64,000 nucleotides of DNA, from the NCBI GenBank assembly GCA_024291935.2, contig CM044305.1, positions 91,504,397 to 91,568,396 on the forward strand, written 5' to 3'. Made by a program: the position numbers and the translations under genes. Positions 1 to 11,949 of this stretch are shown one piece after another (within the stretch, counting starts at the first letter, position 1; each line of letters starts with the position of its first letter). The notes beneath the pieces were generated by a model. That model had not been told where the DNA came from, searched no databases, and worked only from the letters and a program-made list of their open reading frames with translations. The stretch is from Okapia johnstoni. Taxonomy: Eukaryota > Chordata > Mammalia > Artiodactyla > Giraffidae.

Positions 1-205
1 GTTGTTCCATGTCCAGTTCTAACTGTTGCTTCCTGACCTGCATACAGGTTTCTCAAGAGGCAGGTCAGGTGGTCTGGTATTCCCATCTCTTTCAGAATTT
101 TCCAGTTTATTGTGATCCACACAGTCAAAGGCTTTGGCATAGTCAATAAAGCAGAAATAGATGTTTTTCTGGAACTCTCTTGCTTTTTCGATGATCCAGC
201 AGTTA
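1..205 (-). repeat. BovB LINE fragment (antisense to + strand)
   Basis: The + strand reads as the reverse complement of an internal part of the BovB (RTE-type) reverse transcriptase region. It runs on from outside the window and stops near 205, where older L1 sequence takes over. No intact coding remains. Confidence 0.8.
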
Positions 206-1114
206 CACTGTGTGAATATACTAGAATTTGTTTATCCACTCAGTTGTGGAATGGACATTTGAGTTGCTTTCCATTTGGGGCCATTACAATTAAAGTTGCT
301 ATAAATATCTATGTACAAGTCTTTGAAATGGACATATGGTTTCATGTCTCTTGCATAAATACCTAGGAGTAAAATGGCTGGATCATATAGTAGACGTATA
401 TTAAGCTTTTTAAGAATTTGCCAAAATTTCTCATCACAAGAAAACAAAATTCTGTAACTATGTATGGTGACAGATGCTAGTTAGACTAATTGTGGTGGCC
501 ATTTTGCAATGTATACAAATATTTAATCATTATGTTGTACAGTACACATGAAATGTACATAATGTGGTTTGTAAATTGTATCTCAAGAAAAAAATAATAA
601 TAAAAAAAATTTTTAATTACCAAATTGCTTTCTGAAATGCTTGTATCATTTTACATTCACACTAGTGGTGTATAAAAGTTCTGGCTCTTCTACGTCCTTG
701 CCATCTTTTGGTACAAACAGTCTTTTAAATTTTAGTCATTTTAATAGGCATGAAGTGGTTTTAATTTGCATTTCATTAACGACTAATGACATTGAACATC
801 TTTTCCATGTGTTTATTTGCCATCAATATATAGATATATCTTCTTTGGTAACATGTTGATTCAAGTCTTTTGCTTTTTTTTCATAATTGTGTTACTTGTC
901 TTTTTATTATTGAGCTGTAAGAGTGTTATATATTCTGTATGCGTCTTTCATTAGATATGAGATTTGTGATTATTTTCTCCCAGTCCATGCTTTACCTTTA
1001 TATTTTTTAAACTGGGTACCATGAAGAGCAGATGTTTTAGATTTTGATGAAGCCCAGTTTATAAATTTATTCTTTCATGGATGTGCTGTTGGTGTTATAG
1101 CTAAGAAACCTATG
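206..1114 (-). repeat. Old L1 mosaic, mostly antisense
   Basis: 206-440 and 613-1114 look like reverse complements of L1 3' sequence and ORF2 C-terminal code. 441-612 is an L1 3' end in the + direction that finishes in an A-rich tail. All reading frames are broken, so this is an ancient mammalian L1M-type element with nested or inverted pieces. Confidence 0.65.
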
Positions 1115-1327
1115 CCTCTGCATGCACACATGTTTAGTCACTTCAGTCATGTCCAACTCTTTGCCACCCCATGGACTGTAGCCCATCAGGCTCCTCTGTC
1201 CATGGGATTCTCCAGGCAAGAATACTGGAGTGGGTTGCCATGCTCTTCTCCAGAGGATCTACCCAACCTAGGGATCGAACCCAGGTCTCCTGAATTGCAG
1301 ACAGATTCTTTACCAGCTGAGGGACCT
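1115..1327 (-). mobile_element. Bov-tA SINE
   Basis: Read on the minus strand, it begins with the tRNA-derived head (box-B-like GGTTCGATCCC near 1270) and ends in the BovB-derived tail. It lies directly against the BovB piece that follows. Confidence 0.85.
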
Positions 1328-2079
1328 GTTGTCGTTCAGTTGCTAAGTCATGTCCGACTCTTTGCAATGCCATGAAGTGGAGCACAACCGGCTTCACTGT
1401 CCTTCTCTATCTCCCAGAGTTTGCTCAAACTCATTTTGATGATGCCATCCAACCATTTCATTCTCTCTGTCAGCCTCTTTCCCTTTTGCTTTCAATCTTT
1501 CCCAGACTCAGGGTCTTTTCCAATGAGTCAGCTCTTTGCATCAGGTGGCCAAAGTATTGGAGCTTCAGCATCAGTCCTTCCAACGAATATTCATGGTTGA
1601 TTTCCTTTAGAATTGACTGGTTTGATCTCCTTGCAGTCCAAGGGACTCTCAAAGAGTCTCTCCAACACCACAATTCAAAGGCATCAATTCTTCCACACTC
1701 AGCCTTCTGTATGGTCCAACTTTCACATCTGTACCTGACTACTGGAAAAACCATAGCTTTAACTAGAGAGACTTTTGTTAGCAAAGTGATGTCTTTGCAT
1801 TTTAATATGCTGTTAGGTTTCTCACAGCTTTCCTTCCAAGGAGCAAGCGTCTTTTAATTTCATGGCTGCAGTCACCGTCTGCAGTGATTTTGGAGCTCAA
1901 GAAAATAATATCTGTCACTGCTTCCCCTTTTCCCCCATCTGTTTGCCATGAGTGATGTGACCAGATGCCATAATCTTACTTTTTTAATATTAAGTTTTAA
2001 GTCAGCTTCCTCACTCTCCTCTTTCACCCTCATCAAGAGACTCTTTAGTTCCTCTTCACTTTCTGCCATTAGAGTGGTA
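1328..2079 (-). repeat. BovB LINE 3' part
   Basis: The minus strand encodes recognisable BovB reverse-transcriptase C-terminal protein, for example a CESWTIQKAE segment and an [12 protein letters not shown] segment. Frameshifts and stops interrupt it. It is a 5'-truncated copy sitting inside the old antisense L1 that resumes at 2080. Confidence 0.85.
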
Positions 2080-4370
2080 TATAGCAATGCAATTGATTTT
2101 TTTGATATTGATCTTGTATCCTACAACCTTGTTAAACTTACTTATTATTTGTCATACTTTGTAGGATTTTGTGCAAAGATGATCATGTCTCAAAGAGTAA
2201 AATTGGTATTACTTCTTTCTTCTCAATATGGAAAGATTTTCTTTTTCTTCCCTAGTTGCACTGGTTAGAAACTCTGGTAATATACTGAATATAAATGGGG
2301 AGAACAGACATCCTTACCTTACTCCTAATCTTAGTGCAAAAACCATTCAGCCTTTCATCACTGAGTATGATATCAGCTGTAGGTTTTAGTATTGATAGAT
2401 GCCTTTTGTCAGGTGGAGGAAGTTTTTTTCTATTCTTGGTTTGCTGAGAATTTTTATCAGATATGATTGTTGATTTTTGTCAAATACTTTATATATGTCT
2501 GTTTTGATGATCATATTTTTCCTTTTTGGAATAAAATCCTGAGTTACATAGATTAATTTACAAATGTTAACCCAAACTTACATTCCCAGGAAAAATGTCA
2601 CTTGGTGGATTATCCTTTATATAGTTAAATTTGATTTGTTAATATTTTATTAAGAATTTTGATATCTATGCTCATGAAAGATTATTATCTGTAGCTTGTG
2701 ATTCCTTTGTATAGCTTTGGTGGCTTCATAGACTGAATTGGGAGGTATCCCAACTTTTTCATTTTCTAAAAATCTTTGTGTAGAATTAATATTTCGTTCC
2801 TAGGTGCTGGGAAGAATCACAAATAATGTTATCCGGGATTGGAGTCTTCTTTGTAGAGACCTTTTCAATAAGTTCGATTATTATAATAGATTGCTACTCA
2901 AGTTATATATTTCTTCTTGAGTGAGTTTTAGTAGGTAGTTTGTTAAAAGACTTTCTCCATTTCCTCTGTCATTGAATTTATAGATGTAAAATTGTTCATA
3001 ACATTCCCTTTCTGTCCTTTTAATATCTGTAATGATGTCTTTTGTCTCATTCCACTTTAGTTTTTTGTGTCTTCTCTCTCTTTTCTTGATCAATCTGGGC
3101 AGAGGTTTATAGGTATTATTAGTTTTCTCAAAAAGAAGAACTAATTTCATAGATTTTTTTTCTGTTATCTTTATATTTTAAATTTTTATTTATTTTTACT
3201 TCTATCTTTGTTACTTCTTTTCTTTGGCTTACTTTGAGTTTCATTGGTTCTTATTTTTCTAGATTTTTAAAGCAAAAGTTGAAGTCATTGATTTGAGAAG
3301 ATAGAACTGGCTCCTTTTATAACATAAGTGTTTAGTGCTTTAAATTTTTCCCTGAGCACTGCTTTAGCTGCCTATAATAAAATTTTATATGCTGTGTTTT
3401 TATTTGCATTCAGTTTCAAATATTTTAAAAATCCTTCTGAGCTCTACTTTGACCCATATATCATTGAAAACTGTGTTATTTAGTTTTCAAATATTTGAGG
3501 ATTTCTCAGATGTCCTTCTGTTGTTGATTTCTAATTTAATTCCATTGTGAACAGAGAGCATGTTTTGTTTTAATTCTTTAAAATTCATTGAGACTTAATG
3601 GCCCAGAATGTTTTATCTTGGTCAATGTGTGTAATTAAAAAAATATGTATTCTACTGGTAGTGGTGGAATGTTGTATAAATATCAATTAGGTCAAATTAG
3701 CTGATAATGTTGTTTGAGTCTTCTATATGCTTAACAATTTTCTGTTTACTTGTCCTATCGATTATAGAGGGAGGCGTGTCGAAGCCTCCAGCTATTATTG
3801 TGGATTTCTCTGTTTCTCTTTGCATTCTGTAAGTTTATATTTCATGTAATTTGAAGCTTGGATATTAGGCACAAAAATATTTAGTCTTCTTATCTAGAAG
3901 AATTGACTGCTTTATCATTATGCAATGATATTCTTTATCCCTGGTAACAGTTTTTACTCTGAAATCTACTTTGTTTGATATTAATATAACCACCTCAGCT
4001 TTCTTTTGATTAGTGTTAGCACAGTGCCTTAATCCATCAGTTTGATTTCAACCTATGTGTCTTTGTGTTTAAATTTTCTTGAAAGTGACATATGTTTAAG
4101 GTTTTCTTTGTTATTCAATATGACAATCTCTGTCTTTTAATTGAGATATATCAACTATTCATATTTAATATAATTATTGCTATGCTTGGATTTAAGTCTC
4201 CCATGTATCTTCTATTTATCCCATCTCTTTTTGTTCCTTTTTCTGCCTTCCCTTGGATTGAGTGTTTTTAATTATTATAATACTTCTTATCTCCTTTGTT
4301 GACATTATTTATAACTCTTTGTAGTTGTATTTTAATTATTGCTTTCAAGGGCTTGTAGTACAGAAAGTCA
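2080..4370 (-). repeat. Old L1 ORF2 remnant
   Basis: A long AT-rich stretch reads as degraded L1 ORF2 on the minus strand, continuing the element broken by the Bov-tA/BovB insertion at 1115-2079. No frame stays open beyond about 90 codons, so it is a dead element. Confidence 0.65.
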
Positions 4371-4800
4371 TCTCTTTGCATGATACTGCTGGACTGTAAA
4401 AATGACCACACCAGCTGAACTGTACAAGAGATCTTAATAATGAGAAAGTAACAATAGTTCTGTGAGCTTGGAAATTTTTATCAAAATATTAAAACTCTTC
4501 TGCTGTTGTTTATAAGTGTATAGAGAAAAGAAAACTGTAGTAAAGAGAGTATTTGTTTAGTATATTGTCATTTAAAATATTAAAACGTTGAGAAATAAAA
4601 TGCTTTGTTTCTTTGTTTAAAAAAGCTAAGCAAGAAAACTTCCTCTTCCACGAATATGGTATAGACATACTTGTTTCTATTCCTTCCTCCAATTGTGTAT
4701 TGATATATACACAATTCATATATATATCATATATGAAGCAACAAAAGAAGACTCTGAAAGCTGGACTGAAACAGACAAACCATATTGGTTAAGAACTTTA
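4371..4800. other. AT-rich stretch without recognised gene or repeat
   Basis: Nothing coding is seen. A perfect inverted repeat (arms AATTGTGTAT at 4691-4700 and its complement at 4707-4716, 6-nt loop) lies next to an AT-alternating run. Confidence 0.4.
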
Positions 4801-5564
4801 GGCCCTGAGGAATAGCATGGTGTTGAGTTCCCTGCGTTTTCTTTTTTGCCTCATTTTTCCCAGACATGGAGAAGAAGTTGGCAACCCAGAAATGCCAACA
4901 GGAACAGACTCAAAATAGTCCCAGTAAAAGCCTGTACTCTTTAGCCAAAGGGCCAAGAAAGGGGCAGCCTAGAAAGAAAGAAAACATTTTGCAGTAACTG
5001 CTCTACTCCAGCCAAACACCACAGAAAAATCTGCGATCCCACCCCTAGCCCTAACAGCAAATGCTCAGGAGCTGGCTTAAAATTCCACAGTAAGCAGGCA
5101 GCAACAAAGTTCTGTAACACCCCCACCAGAGTGATGTCAGAGAAAGCCAAGTCAGAAAGCCAAATCAGGTCACTCTACTTACCCATAATAAGCTTCCCCT
5201 CTTCCCCTCTCCACCAAAAATGTATCAGTGGAGACCTCATGGAGAGCTTGGATTTGCCACCCCTGGCAACAGTGAAATGCTCCTTCCCCTCCCCACTGGA
5301 ATGATGCTAGAGGTAATAATAGTTTAATAAAATGAACTGGATGGGATTGTGCAAACCTGGAGTTAAATCTTTAAACATTTGGTAGAATGCATTAGTAAAA
5401 CTATTTGGATCTGAAGATTTCTTTGGGGGGAATTCTTAAATTGGGAATTTATCTTGTGTATAGAAAATTTTGAAGAATTCATAAACACATACACACCTAC
5501 CCCCCCTCCACAACAAACTTCTTAGAGCTAATAGACCAGTATAGCAAGATAGCAAGATAAAAGG
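4801..5564. repeat. L1 pieces in mixed orientation
   Basis: 5335-5460 resembles antisense L1 ORF2. 5465-5564 resembles sense L1 ORF2, continued after the CHR insertion at 5951-6020 and 6191-6365. 4801-5330 has an L1 5'-untranslated feel but is not assigned with confidence. Confidence 0.45.
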
Positions 5565-5581
5565 TCAATCACTTGTATTTG

Positions 5582-5582
<1 letters not shown>

Positions 5583-5634
<52 letters not shown>

Positions 5635-5950
5635 TTTATTTATTAATTTTTGGCTGTACTGGGTCTTCGTTGCTGCAAGGGCTTTTCTCTGGTTGCAGCG
5701 AGCAGGGTCTACTCTCTATTTGTGGTGTGCAAATTTCTCATTGTGTTGGTTTCTCTTGTTGCAGAGCATGGTCTCTAGGGCACATGGGCTTCAGGAGCTG
5801 TGTCTCACGAGGTCTACAACACGGGCTCAGTAATTGTGGTGCATGGATTTAGTTGCTCCATGGCATGTGGAATCTTCCTGGATTGAGGATCAAACCTGTG
5901 TATCCTGCATTGGCAGGCAGATTCTCTACCACTGAGCCACCAAGGAGGCC
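5583..5950 (-). mobile_element. CHR-type tRNA SINE with (TA)n tail
   Basis: The minus strand reads as a cetartiodactyl CHR SINE, with head at about 5950 and tail at about 5590. The tail has become a (TA)n microsatellite at about 5586-5632. A perfect 18-bp target-site duplication (TCAATCACTTGTATTTGT, 5565-5582 and 5951-5968) fixes both ends and shows insertion into a sense-oriented L1. Confidence 0.9.
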
Positions 5951-6020
5951 TCAATCACTTGTATTTGTATACACTAATAAAGAACATTCCAGAAATGAAA
6001 TGAAAATAATCCTATTCACA

Positions 6021-6190
6021 GGGACTTCCCTGGTGATCTAGTGATTAACAATTCACCTTCCAATGCATGGGACAAAGTTCAATCCCTGGTCAGGGAACTA
6101 GAAACCCACATTCATCGGGACAACTAAGCCTGTGTGTGCTACAACTAGACAAAGCCCATGTGCTAAAGATCCAGTGCAGCCAAAAAAAAA
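6021..6190 (+). mobile_element. CHR-type tRNA SINE
   Basis: It begins GGGACTTCCCTGGTG, carries a box-B-like GTTCAATCCCTGGTCAG segment and ends in a run of ten A. It is inserted in the same L1 as the previous CHR copy. Confidence 0.85.
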
Positions 6191-6365
6191 ATCTTACTTA
6201 CAAAAGCATTAAAAAGAATAAAACACTTATGGGTAAATTTAACACAAAAGAAGTGCAAGACTGGAAACTACAAAATATAATTGAAAGAAATTAAAGATCC
6301 AAATAAATGAAAAGATCTCCATGTTCTTGAACTGGAAGACTTAGTATTGTTAAGATGACAATAGT
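6191..6365 (+). repeat. L1 ORF2 fragment
   Basis: The + strand resembles degraded L1 ORF2, with translated peptides such as QDWKLQNII. It continues the element interrupted at 5583-5950 and 6021-6190. Confidence 0.55.
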
Positions 6366-7204
6366 CTATAAACTTGAATCTTTATTTATAAAATTTTGAA
6401 TAGAAATAAATTATGTTAAATTTGAACAATTCCCTCAAATATTCCCTCTGATAGTTATAGCCTGAGCCTGAAAAATATAATGACTTTATCTTATCTAAAT
6501 GACAGCATAGTGAATTCTTCAATTACCAAAAATTATTAGCACTCATTGACTAAAAACCCTTGCTTCTGGGGGTGAAATTTTATAAACTCTTCAAAATAAG
6601 GAGGCCCTTTCTCATCAGAAGGAATGAAAACATTTCATAAGAAGGAATTTATTATGAACAGGCTGAATTCATATGCTTGTCCCTTAGCCTGGTAATAATC
6701 ATCTCAGCTATGTGAACCAAGTAAGGCCTCCACCTTCTTAACATTTGAAGATAATTTGGGGAAGAGACCTTAAATAAATAAACCTACAATAAATATTTAA
6801 TCACAAATTAGGATAAACTTTCTAAAGGAAAAGAACAGGATGCCATTAGATTAGGTGGTTAGGAAAAGTCTCTGACAAATTTACAGTTAAAGGTGAGATA
6901 TGAAACCATAAATAGAAGTTAGTCATGTAAAAAGCATGGAAACAGTATTCCAGGAAGAGGGAACAGCAACTGCAAGAATCTGAGGTGAGAAAGAGTGTAA
7001 CATGTTTGAGGAACCGGAAAAAAAATCAGCTTGTCTATAGCATTATATAAGGGGACAATTAGCCATATATAATCTGGAATTAGATTATATATAAAAGTTT
7101 GTGGTTATGGATAATGGTAAATAGTTTGAAATTTATCTACCAAATGCAGTGCTTTGAAGGGTTTGGCCCAGGCAAAATGACATGACCTAATTTTCATTTT
7201 TATT
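6366..7204 (+). repeat. Unassigned stretch, right half an ancient repeat
   Basis: 6366-6700 shows nothing recognisable. From about 6840 the text resembles the same ancient family seen at 11950-12716 and 27440-27740 (elements with a 'GGAAGAGGGAACAGCA'-type motif), continuing at 7590-8160. The family is not assigned. Confidence 0.4.
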
Positions 7205-7590
7205 TTTTATGTTGTTCTCAAAGAACTCTATTTTTTAAATTTTTTATTGAAGTGTAGTTGATTTACAATGTTGTGTTGGTTTCAGATTTACAGCATAGTG
7301 ATTCAGCTATACATATACATATATTCACTCTTCTTCAGATTCTTTTCCCATTCAGGTTGTTACAGAATATTGAGCAGTTTCCTGTGTTATATCAAGATCC
7401 TTATTGGTTATCTATTTTGTATGTAGCAGTGGGTGTATGGGAGAAGGCAATGGCACCCCACTCCAGTACTCTTGCCTGGACAATCCCATGGACAGAGGAG
7501 CCTGGTAGGCTGCAGTCCATGGGGTCGCGAAGAGTCGGACACGACTGAAGCGACTTAGCAGCAGCAGCAGTGGGTGTATGTTAATCCCAA
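7205..7590 (-). repeat. Bovine L1 3' end, antisense
   Basis: The segment beginning with poly-T and then TTATTGAAGTGTAGTTGA reads as the reverse complement of an artiodactyl L1 3' UTR. A Bov-A monomer (7440-7566) interrupts it. Confidence 0.7.
7440..7566 (+). mobile_element. Bov-A SINE monomer
   Basis: It begins GAGAAGGCAATGGCA, ends with a CAG trinucleotide run, and contains the BovB-like GGACACGACTGAAGCGAC tail. A perfect 14-bp target-site duplication (GCAGTGGGTGTATG at 7426-7439 and 7567-7580) brackets it. Confidence 0.92.
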
Positions 7591-8500
7591 GATCCTAATA
7601 ATTTTCATTTTTAAAAGATCACTCTGGTTGCTGTGGGGAGAATGAATTGGTTGGAGAGAAGAGTGGGTAGAGGACATCACAAGGAGGCTGCTGAAGTAAT
7701 ATAAGAGATAGATGTTAGTAAGTGAAGGTAGAATGGTGGCAGAGGAAATGTAGAAATGAGGAGTCAGATATGAGCCATGAGAAGTGGTCATTGATGAGCT
7801 GTATAGGAAAGTGAGGTGTTGTGAAAGCAGAAGCTGGTTCCAAGAAAGAAGGAATATAATCAGGTGTGTCAGAAACCATGGAGAGGTTGAATTCAATAGG
7901 AATGAAAAGTATGTCAAATTGATATGGCAGTTGAGTGATCTTTTCTGATCTCTATGAAAGGTTTTAGTGAATCCAGAAGCTGTGTTGATGTGGGCCAAAG
8001 AGGGAGTATAGGCTTTCTGTTTCTGGCATGTCATCACTGCTGAAGATGACAGAAAGTACGGTTCATAGATAGAAAACATCCACTGAAAAAGCCTTGAAGA
8101 TCTGCAAGGTAAGGAATTATCAGGATAAAACCCCTGAGACTCTGGGAACATAGAAAAGTGAAGTCATGAAATCAGCTTTGTCCTGAAAACAATTGAGAAA
8201 TTTGGGTGTTTGAAGAGTTCAACTTTGCAAAAGCCATCTAAAACATAGGGGTAAAAGACGCAAGCCCAGGGACCAATTAAAGACGAACAGTCTAATAGAA
8301 GTCTTTTTCTATTAAATTGGTGCCCGAAAAGAATAAACCCTCAATAAAGGAGAACTTAACTTGCTTTCCCACCCACTTCCCCAGGGACTACAAAGGAATA
8401 TTTTCTTGATGATGTCAAGCAGGACAAGGAGGAAAAAGATGACACAGAAACTGTCATCTTGTAGCCCCAAATCACACCACTGGGGTGACTCAAGATATCT
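7591..8500. repeat. Ancient repeat remnant, then unique DNA
   Basis: 7591 to about 8160 continues the unassigned ancient family of 6840-7204. The 198-codon open frame on the minus strand here has low-complexity Ser/Leu content and is not gene-like. 8160-8500 shows nothing recognisable. Confidence 0.4.
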
Positions 8501-8504
8501 CTGG

Positions 8505-8625
8505 TGGTGGTATTGGTTGCTAAGTCATGTCCAACTCTTGTGATCCCATGGACCTGCCAGGCTCCTCTGTCCATGGCATTCTCCAGGCAAGAATACTGGA
8601 GTGGGTTGCCATTTCCTTCTCCAAG
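8505..8625 (-). mobile_element. Truncated Bov-tA/Bov-A SINE
   Basis: The minus strand carries the BovB-tail and body segment (GGCAACCCACTCCAGTATTC) but lacks the tRNA-like head. Confidence 0.8.
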
Positions 8626-8639
8626 ATATTTCTAGTCAT

Positions 8640-10140
8640 AAATTTAAAGTGATTCTGGCAAGTTAATGTTCCAGACAATTAGCAAAAGCAAACATAGATT
8701 CTTTGTCCAAGATCACAAAGAATTTGTCCAAATTATTTTATAAGGAAAATGAGCAGCTCACAAAAAAAGTTAATAATCAAAAAAGGAATTGAATTACCAT
8801 AAGTGAGAATTAGCGAAAGTACCAGACAGCAGAGCCGTATGCTGAAATAATTTAGATTTTGGAATTATTAAACACAGAATATGAAGATCTATACTTATTA
8901 TGTTTAAAGAAATAAAAATGTGTGTGAGAAACAAGTAATTCTAAAGAATGACCATATTTGAAAAATTATTTCATTAAACTTCTGTAAGTTAAAAAAAATC
9001 AAGATTGAAATTAGGAACTCAAACTGAAGAGATTAGCAGCAAATTAGACACAATTAATTAGAGAATTAGTTTATTGGAAGACATTTCAGAAGAAATAATT
9101 TATGACAATAAATCTTAAAAGTTCTCACCACGAGAAAAAAATTATAACTGTGGTGGTAATAGATGTTAGCTAGATTTATCATGGTGATCATGTCACAATA
9201 TATACAAATATCAAATCACTTTGTAGTACACCTGAAACTGACATAATGCCATACGTCAATAATATCTCAATTTTTTTGGCCACACTGCATATGGTGTGTG
9301 GGATGTAGGATCTTAGTTTCCCCACAAAGGAATCCAACCCATGTCCCTTGCAGTGGAAGAGTGGAGTCTTAACCACTGGATCACCAGAGAAGTCCCTCCG
9401 TTTTTTTTTAAAAAAGAAATTAATCAGAAATCAGCACAGAGAGGCAAAGAGGTAAAATATATGAAAGAGTCTACAAAGTGATTTTATAGACAGGCTTTGC
9501 TATTTGATAAGTTTTGATCCAAGTTGTATAATATAACATCTAGTAGATGTTATAATAAATTTTTTTCTGATCAAAAAAATCAACAGATAAAATAAAGCAA
9601 AATTTCCAAGAAAGAAACTTGGAATTTAGAGTGATAGATCTGAATTAATACACTTAATCAGAGTTCTAAAAAGAAAGTAGAAGTAATAGCTAAGAGCTTT
9701 TCAGAACTAAGCAGAGATACAGAGTAAAGCAGCCAGAGAAATAACACAGATTACTTTCAAAGAAAGGAGAGACATCAGACAGCTAACTGACAGCTGATTC
9801 CCAACAATGGTGGAACCAAAAGACAATTGAATTATAGCTTTAATGTGCTAATGGAAAAGAACTATCAACCTACAAGTGTATGCCTTGCAGAAATATCTTT
9901 CAACTAAGATAGTGAAATATAATGAGAGGAATTGCCACCAGTGGAATCTCATTTAAGGAAATTACACAGGCAAAATAAGTTATTGCGGATGCCAGAGATG
10001 TAGAAAGAAGAACAGAGCAAAGCAAGTGAAAACATATGAATAAATCTAAGTAAATATCAACTGTATAAAAATAATTCTTAGTGGGTTAAAGTATATAAAT
10101 ATATAGAATTAGGATATGATAACAACACAAACTGAGAGGG
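8640..10140 (+). repeat. HAL1/L1M-like element, interrupted
   Basis: A-rich sense text resembles the ORF1 and 3' region of ancient HAL1/L1M elements. It shows a phrase on 'cagcaaattagacaca' near 9040 and one on 'ctatcaacctacaag' near 9860. A second L1 3' end (9112-9268, +) and a CHR SINE (9269-9400, -) split it. Heavily decayed. Confidence 0.5.
9269..9400 (-). mobile_element. CHR-type SINE (short form)
   Basis: The minus strand reads GGGACTTCTCTGGTGATCCA at its head and an A-run at its tail, with the tRNA-like region between. It abuts the L1 3' end at 9112-9268. Confidence 0.8.
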
Positions 10141-10544
10141 AGCAGTAAATGAACCTAGTATTTAAAGGTCCTTTTGTTGTCTGAAGAGTGTTGATTAGTT
10201 CTAAACTTTTGTAGGTTTTCATATTTCAGTCTCAGGAATGAATAACTATTTAAAAATAAAATCAGAGGGCATAATCTTGGGATTAAAAGAGAAGAAAACC
10301 GTGAAATAAAAAAAGGTAAGAAAGAAAGGAAAGAAATGTGGTAAAGAGGAGCTTATAGAACAAAAATAAGGCTATAAAGTTAAGCCAAATATTTAAGTAT
10401 TTAAAGTATTTAACTAGCTGAAATGAACAAAGATGACAGATTGGTCTTAGAAACATACAACCAGTTATTTACTGAGACATATTAAAAAACATAAGAAAGC
10501 AAAAATATTGAAAGAAAAAGAATGGGAAACGTATATATCATAGA
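10141..10544. other. AT-rich stretch, nothing recognised
   Basis: No convincing open frame, RNA gene or named repeat. A purine-rich run lies near 10310-10340. Confidence 0.4.
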
Positions 10545-10970
10545 ACAGTATGCAACCCAACTCGATCTACAGATTCAAGGCAGTTCCTATCAAAATCTCA
10601 GGTGATTTCTTTGTGGAGACTGACAGGTTGATTGTAAAATTCATATGGAAATTCAAGGAGATCAAAACAACCAAAACAACCTTGAAATAGAACAAAGTAG
10701 AAGGACTTGCATATCCCAATTTCAAAACTGACTACAGCACTACAGTAACCAAGACCGTGTTGTACTGGTACAAAGATATATACATAGATCAAAGTGATAG
10801 AATTGAAAGTGCAGAAATAAACCCTCAAATGTATAGTCAATTGATTTTTAAAACTCATTTTTAAATTGAAGTATAGTTGATTTACAATAACTGTGTTAGT
10901 TTCAGGTGTGCAGCAAAGTAATTCAATTTATATATGTATACATAAAACATGTATGTTCTCTACAATTGTT
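10545..10970. repeat. L1 ORF2 fragment (+) followed by L1 3' end (-)
   Basis: 10545-10850 is sense L1 ORF2 with stops and frameshifts. 10851-10970 is an antisense artiodactyl L1 3' end, recognisable by the TAAATTGAAGTATAGTTGAT phrase. Confidence 0.6.
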
Positions 10971-11039
10971 GCTTGAATAAATGGAAGATGGGGTGAATTT
11001 GAAGAAAAAGAGACACGAGAAGAAAGTCATCTAAGGCTG

Positions 11040-11340
11040 GATTCAGTTGCTTTTAAATAAAATATTCATTGAGGTACTCAAAAAATTTTGCAAATCTCAA
11101 GTGTACAATTCATGATTTTTTTACATGTAAAAGCATCCATATAACCAATGCCCAGGTCAAGAAATAATAGAACATTACCAAAACCCCAAAAGCCTACCTG
11201 GTACCCTTTCTCAGTCACTATCTCCCCTAAGATAACTATTAATCTAACTTCTAACACCAAAGATAAGTCTTGTCTGTATAACAACTTCTGTATTACAGCC
11301 AAGACTGGATCAAAATTTGATACCTTCATTATACACTTTT
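11040..11340 (-). repeat. Old L1 3' UTR, antisense
   Basis: The text resembles the reverse complement of an L1M 3' UTR, with phrases on 'agtgtacaattcatga' and 'cataaccaatgcccagg'. No coding. Confidence 0.55.
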
Positions 11341-11369
11341 ACTATACACCACTACTACCATCAATGGCT

Positions 11370-11580
11370 AAGGTGTGTTGAGTGCTTTCAGTTTACCAAG
11401 TGCAGTCCTAATTGCTTTACATATATTAACTAATTTATCCTCAAAGCCACCCTGTGAAGTAGGTACTATAATTACTCCCCATTTACCAATGAAGAATCTG
11501 GCATAGAAAGAAGTTAACCACTTTGTTCAAAGATGCATAAGAGCTACGTGGTGAAGCTGGTATCTGACCCCAGATAACAA
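11370..11580 (+). repeat. MIR-type SINE
   Basis: It shows the MIR core layout: 'gctttacatatattaacta', 'gtaggtactataattac' and an ending in the acquired-property segment near 11570. Ancient mammalian SINE. Confidence 0.7.
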
Positions 11581-11784
11581 GTCTCCAGTGCAATGGAGTT
11601 TGTTCAGTGCAATGTACAAACAACATCAAACTATCTCAGCAACATATGACAATAGTTTAAAATGGTTACTTTTGCATCACCTGCAGTTGCAAAATGTGAA
11701 TGTCAGAACAAGAGATGCAGGGTCTCCCAGGCACTTGTGGTCAGATGCCCTTTATATGTCAACGCTGCATAGTTGTTGAAAACC

Positions 11785-11945
11785 AGACTTTCCTGAGTTC
11801 AAACCCCAGCTCTGCTGCTCACTAACCCTGTGACCTTAGGCACTTAGTTACTTAACCTTTTTGTGGCCCAGTTTTCTCATCCAAAACTGTAGGCAGTAAT
11901 AGCACCTAGGTCATATGATTTTTGTGAAAGTTAAAGGAATCATTC
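11785..11945 (+). repeat. MIR-type SINE
   Basis: It has a MIR-like body: 'cctgagttcaaaccccagct', 'ctgtgaccttaggca' and 'cagttttctcatc'. Strongly diverged. Confidence 0.7.
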
Positions 11946-11949
11946 CTGG

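Noticed and set aside
1115..1327. tRNA-like box A/B sequences in the many SINE heads
   Set aside because: These are SINE-internal polymerase III promoters in diverged tRNA-like heads, not tRNA genes; no intact cloverleaf seen.
7555..8151. 198-codon minus-strand frame
   Set aside because: Ser/Leu/Tyr-rich translation typical of AT-rich antisense repeat DNA, overlapping an ancient repeat; no splice or start context.
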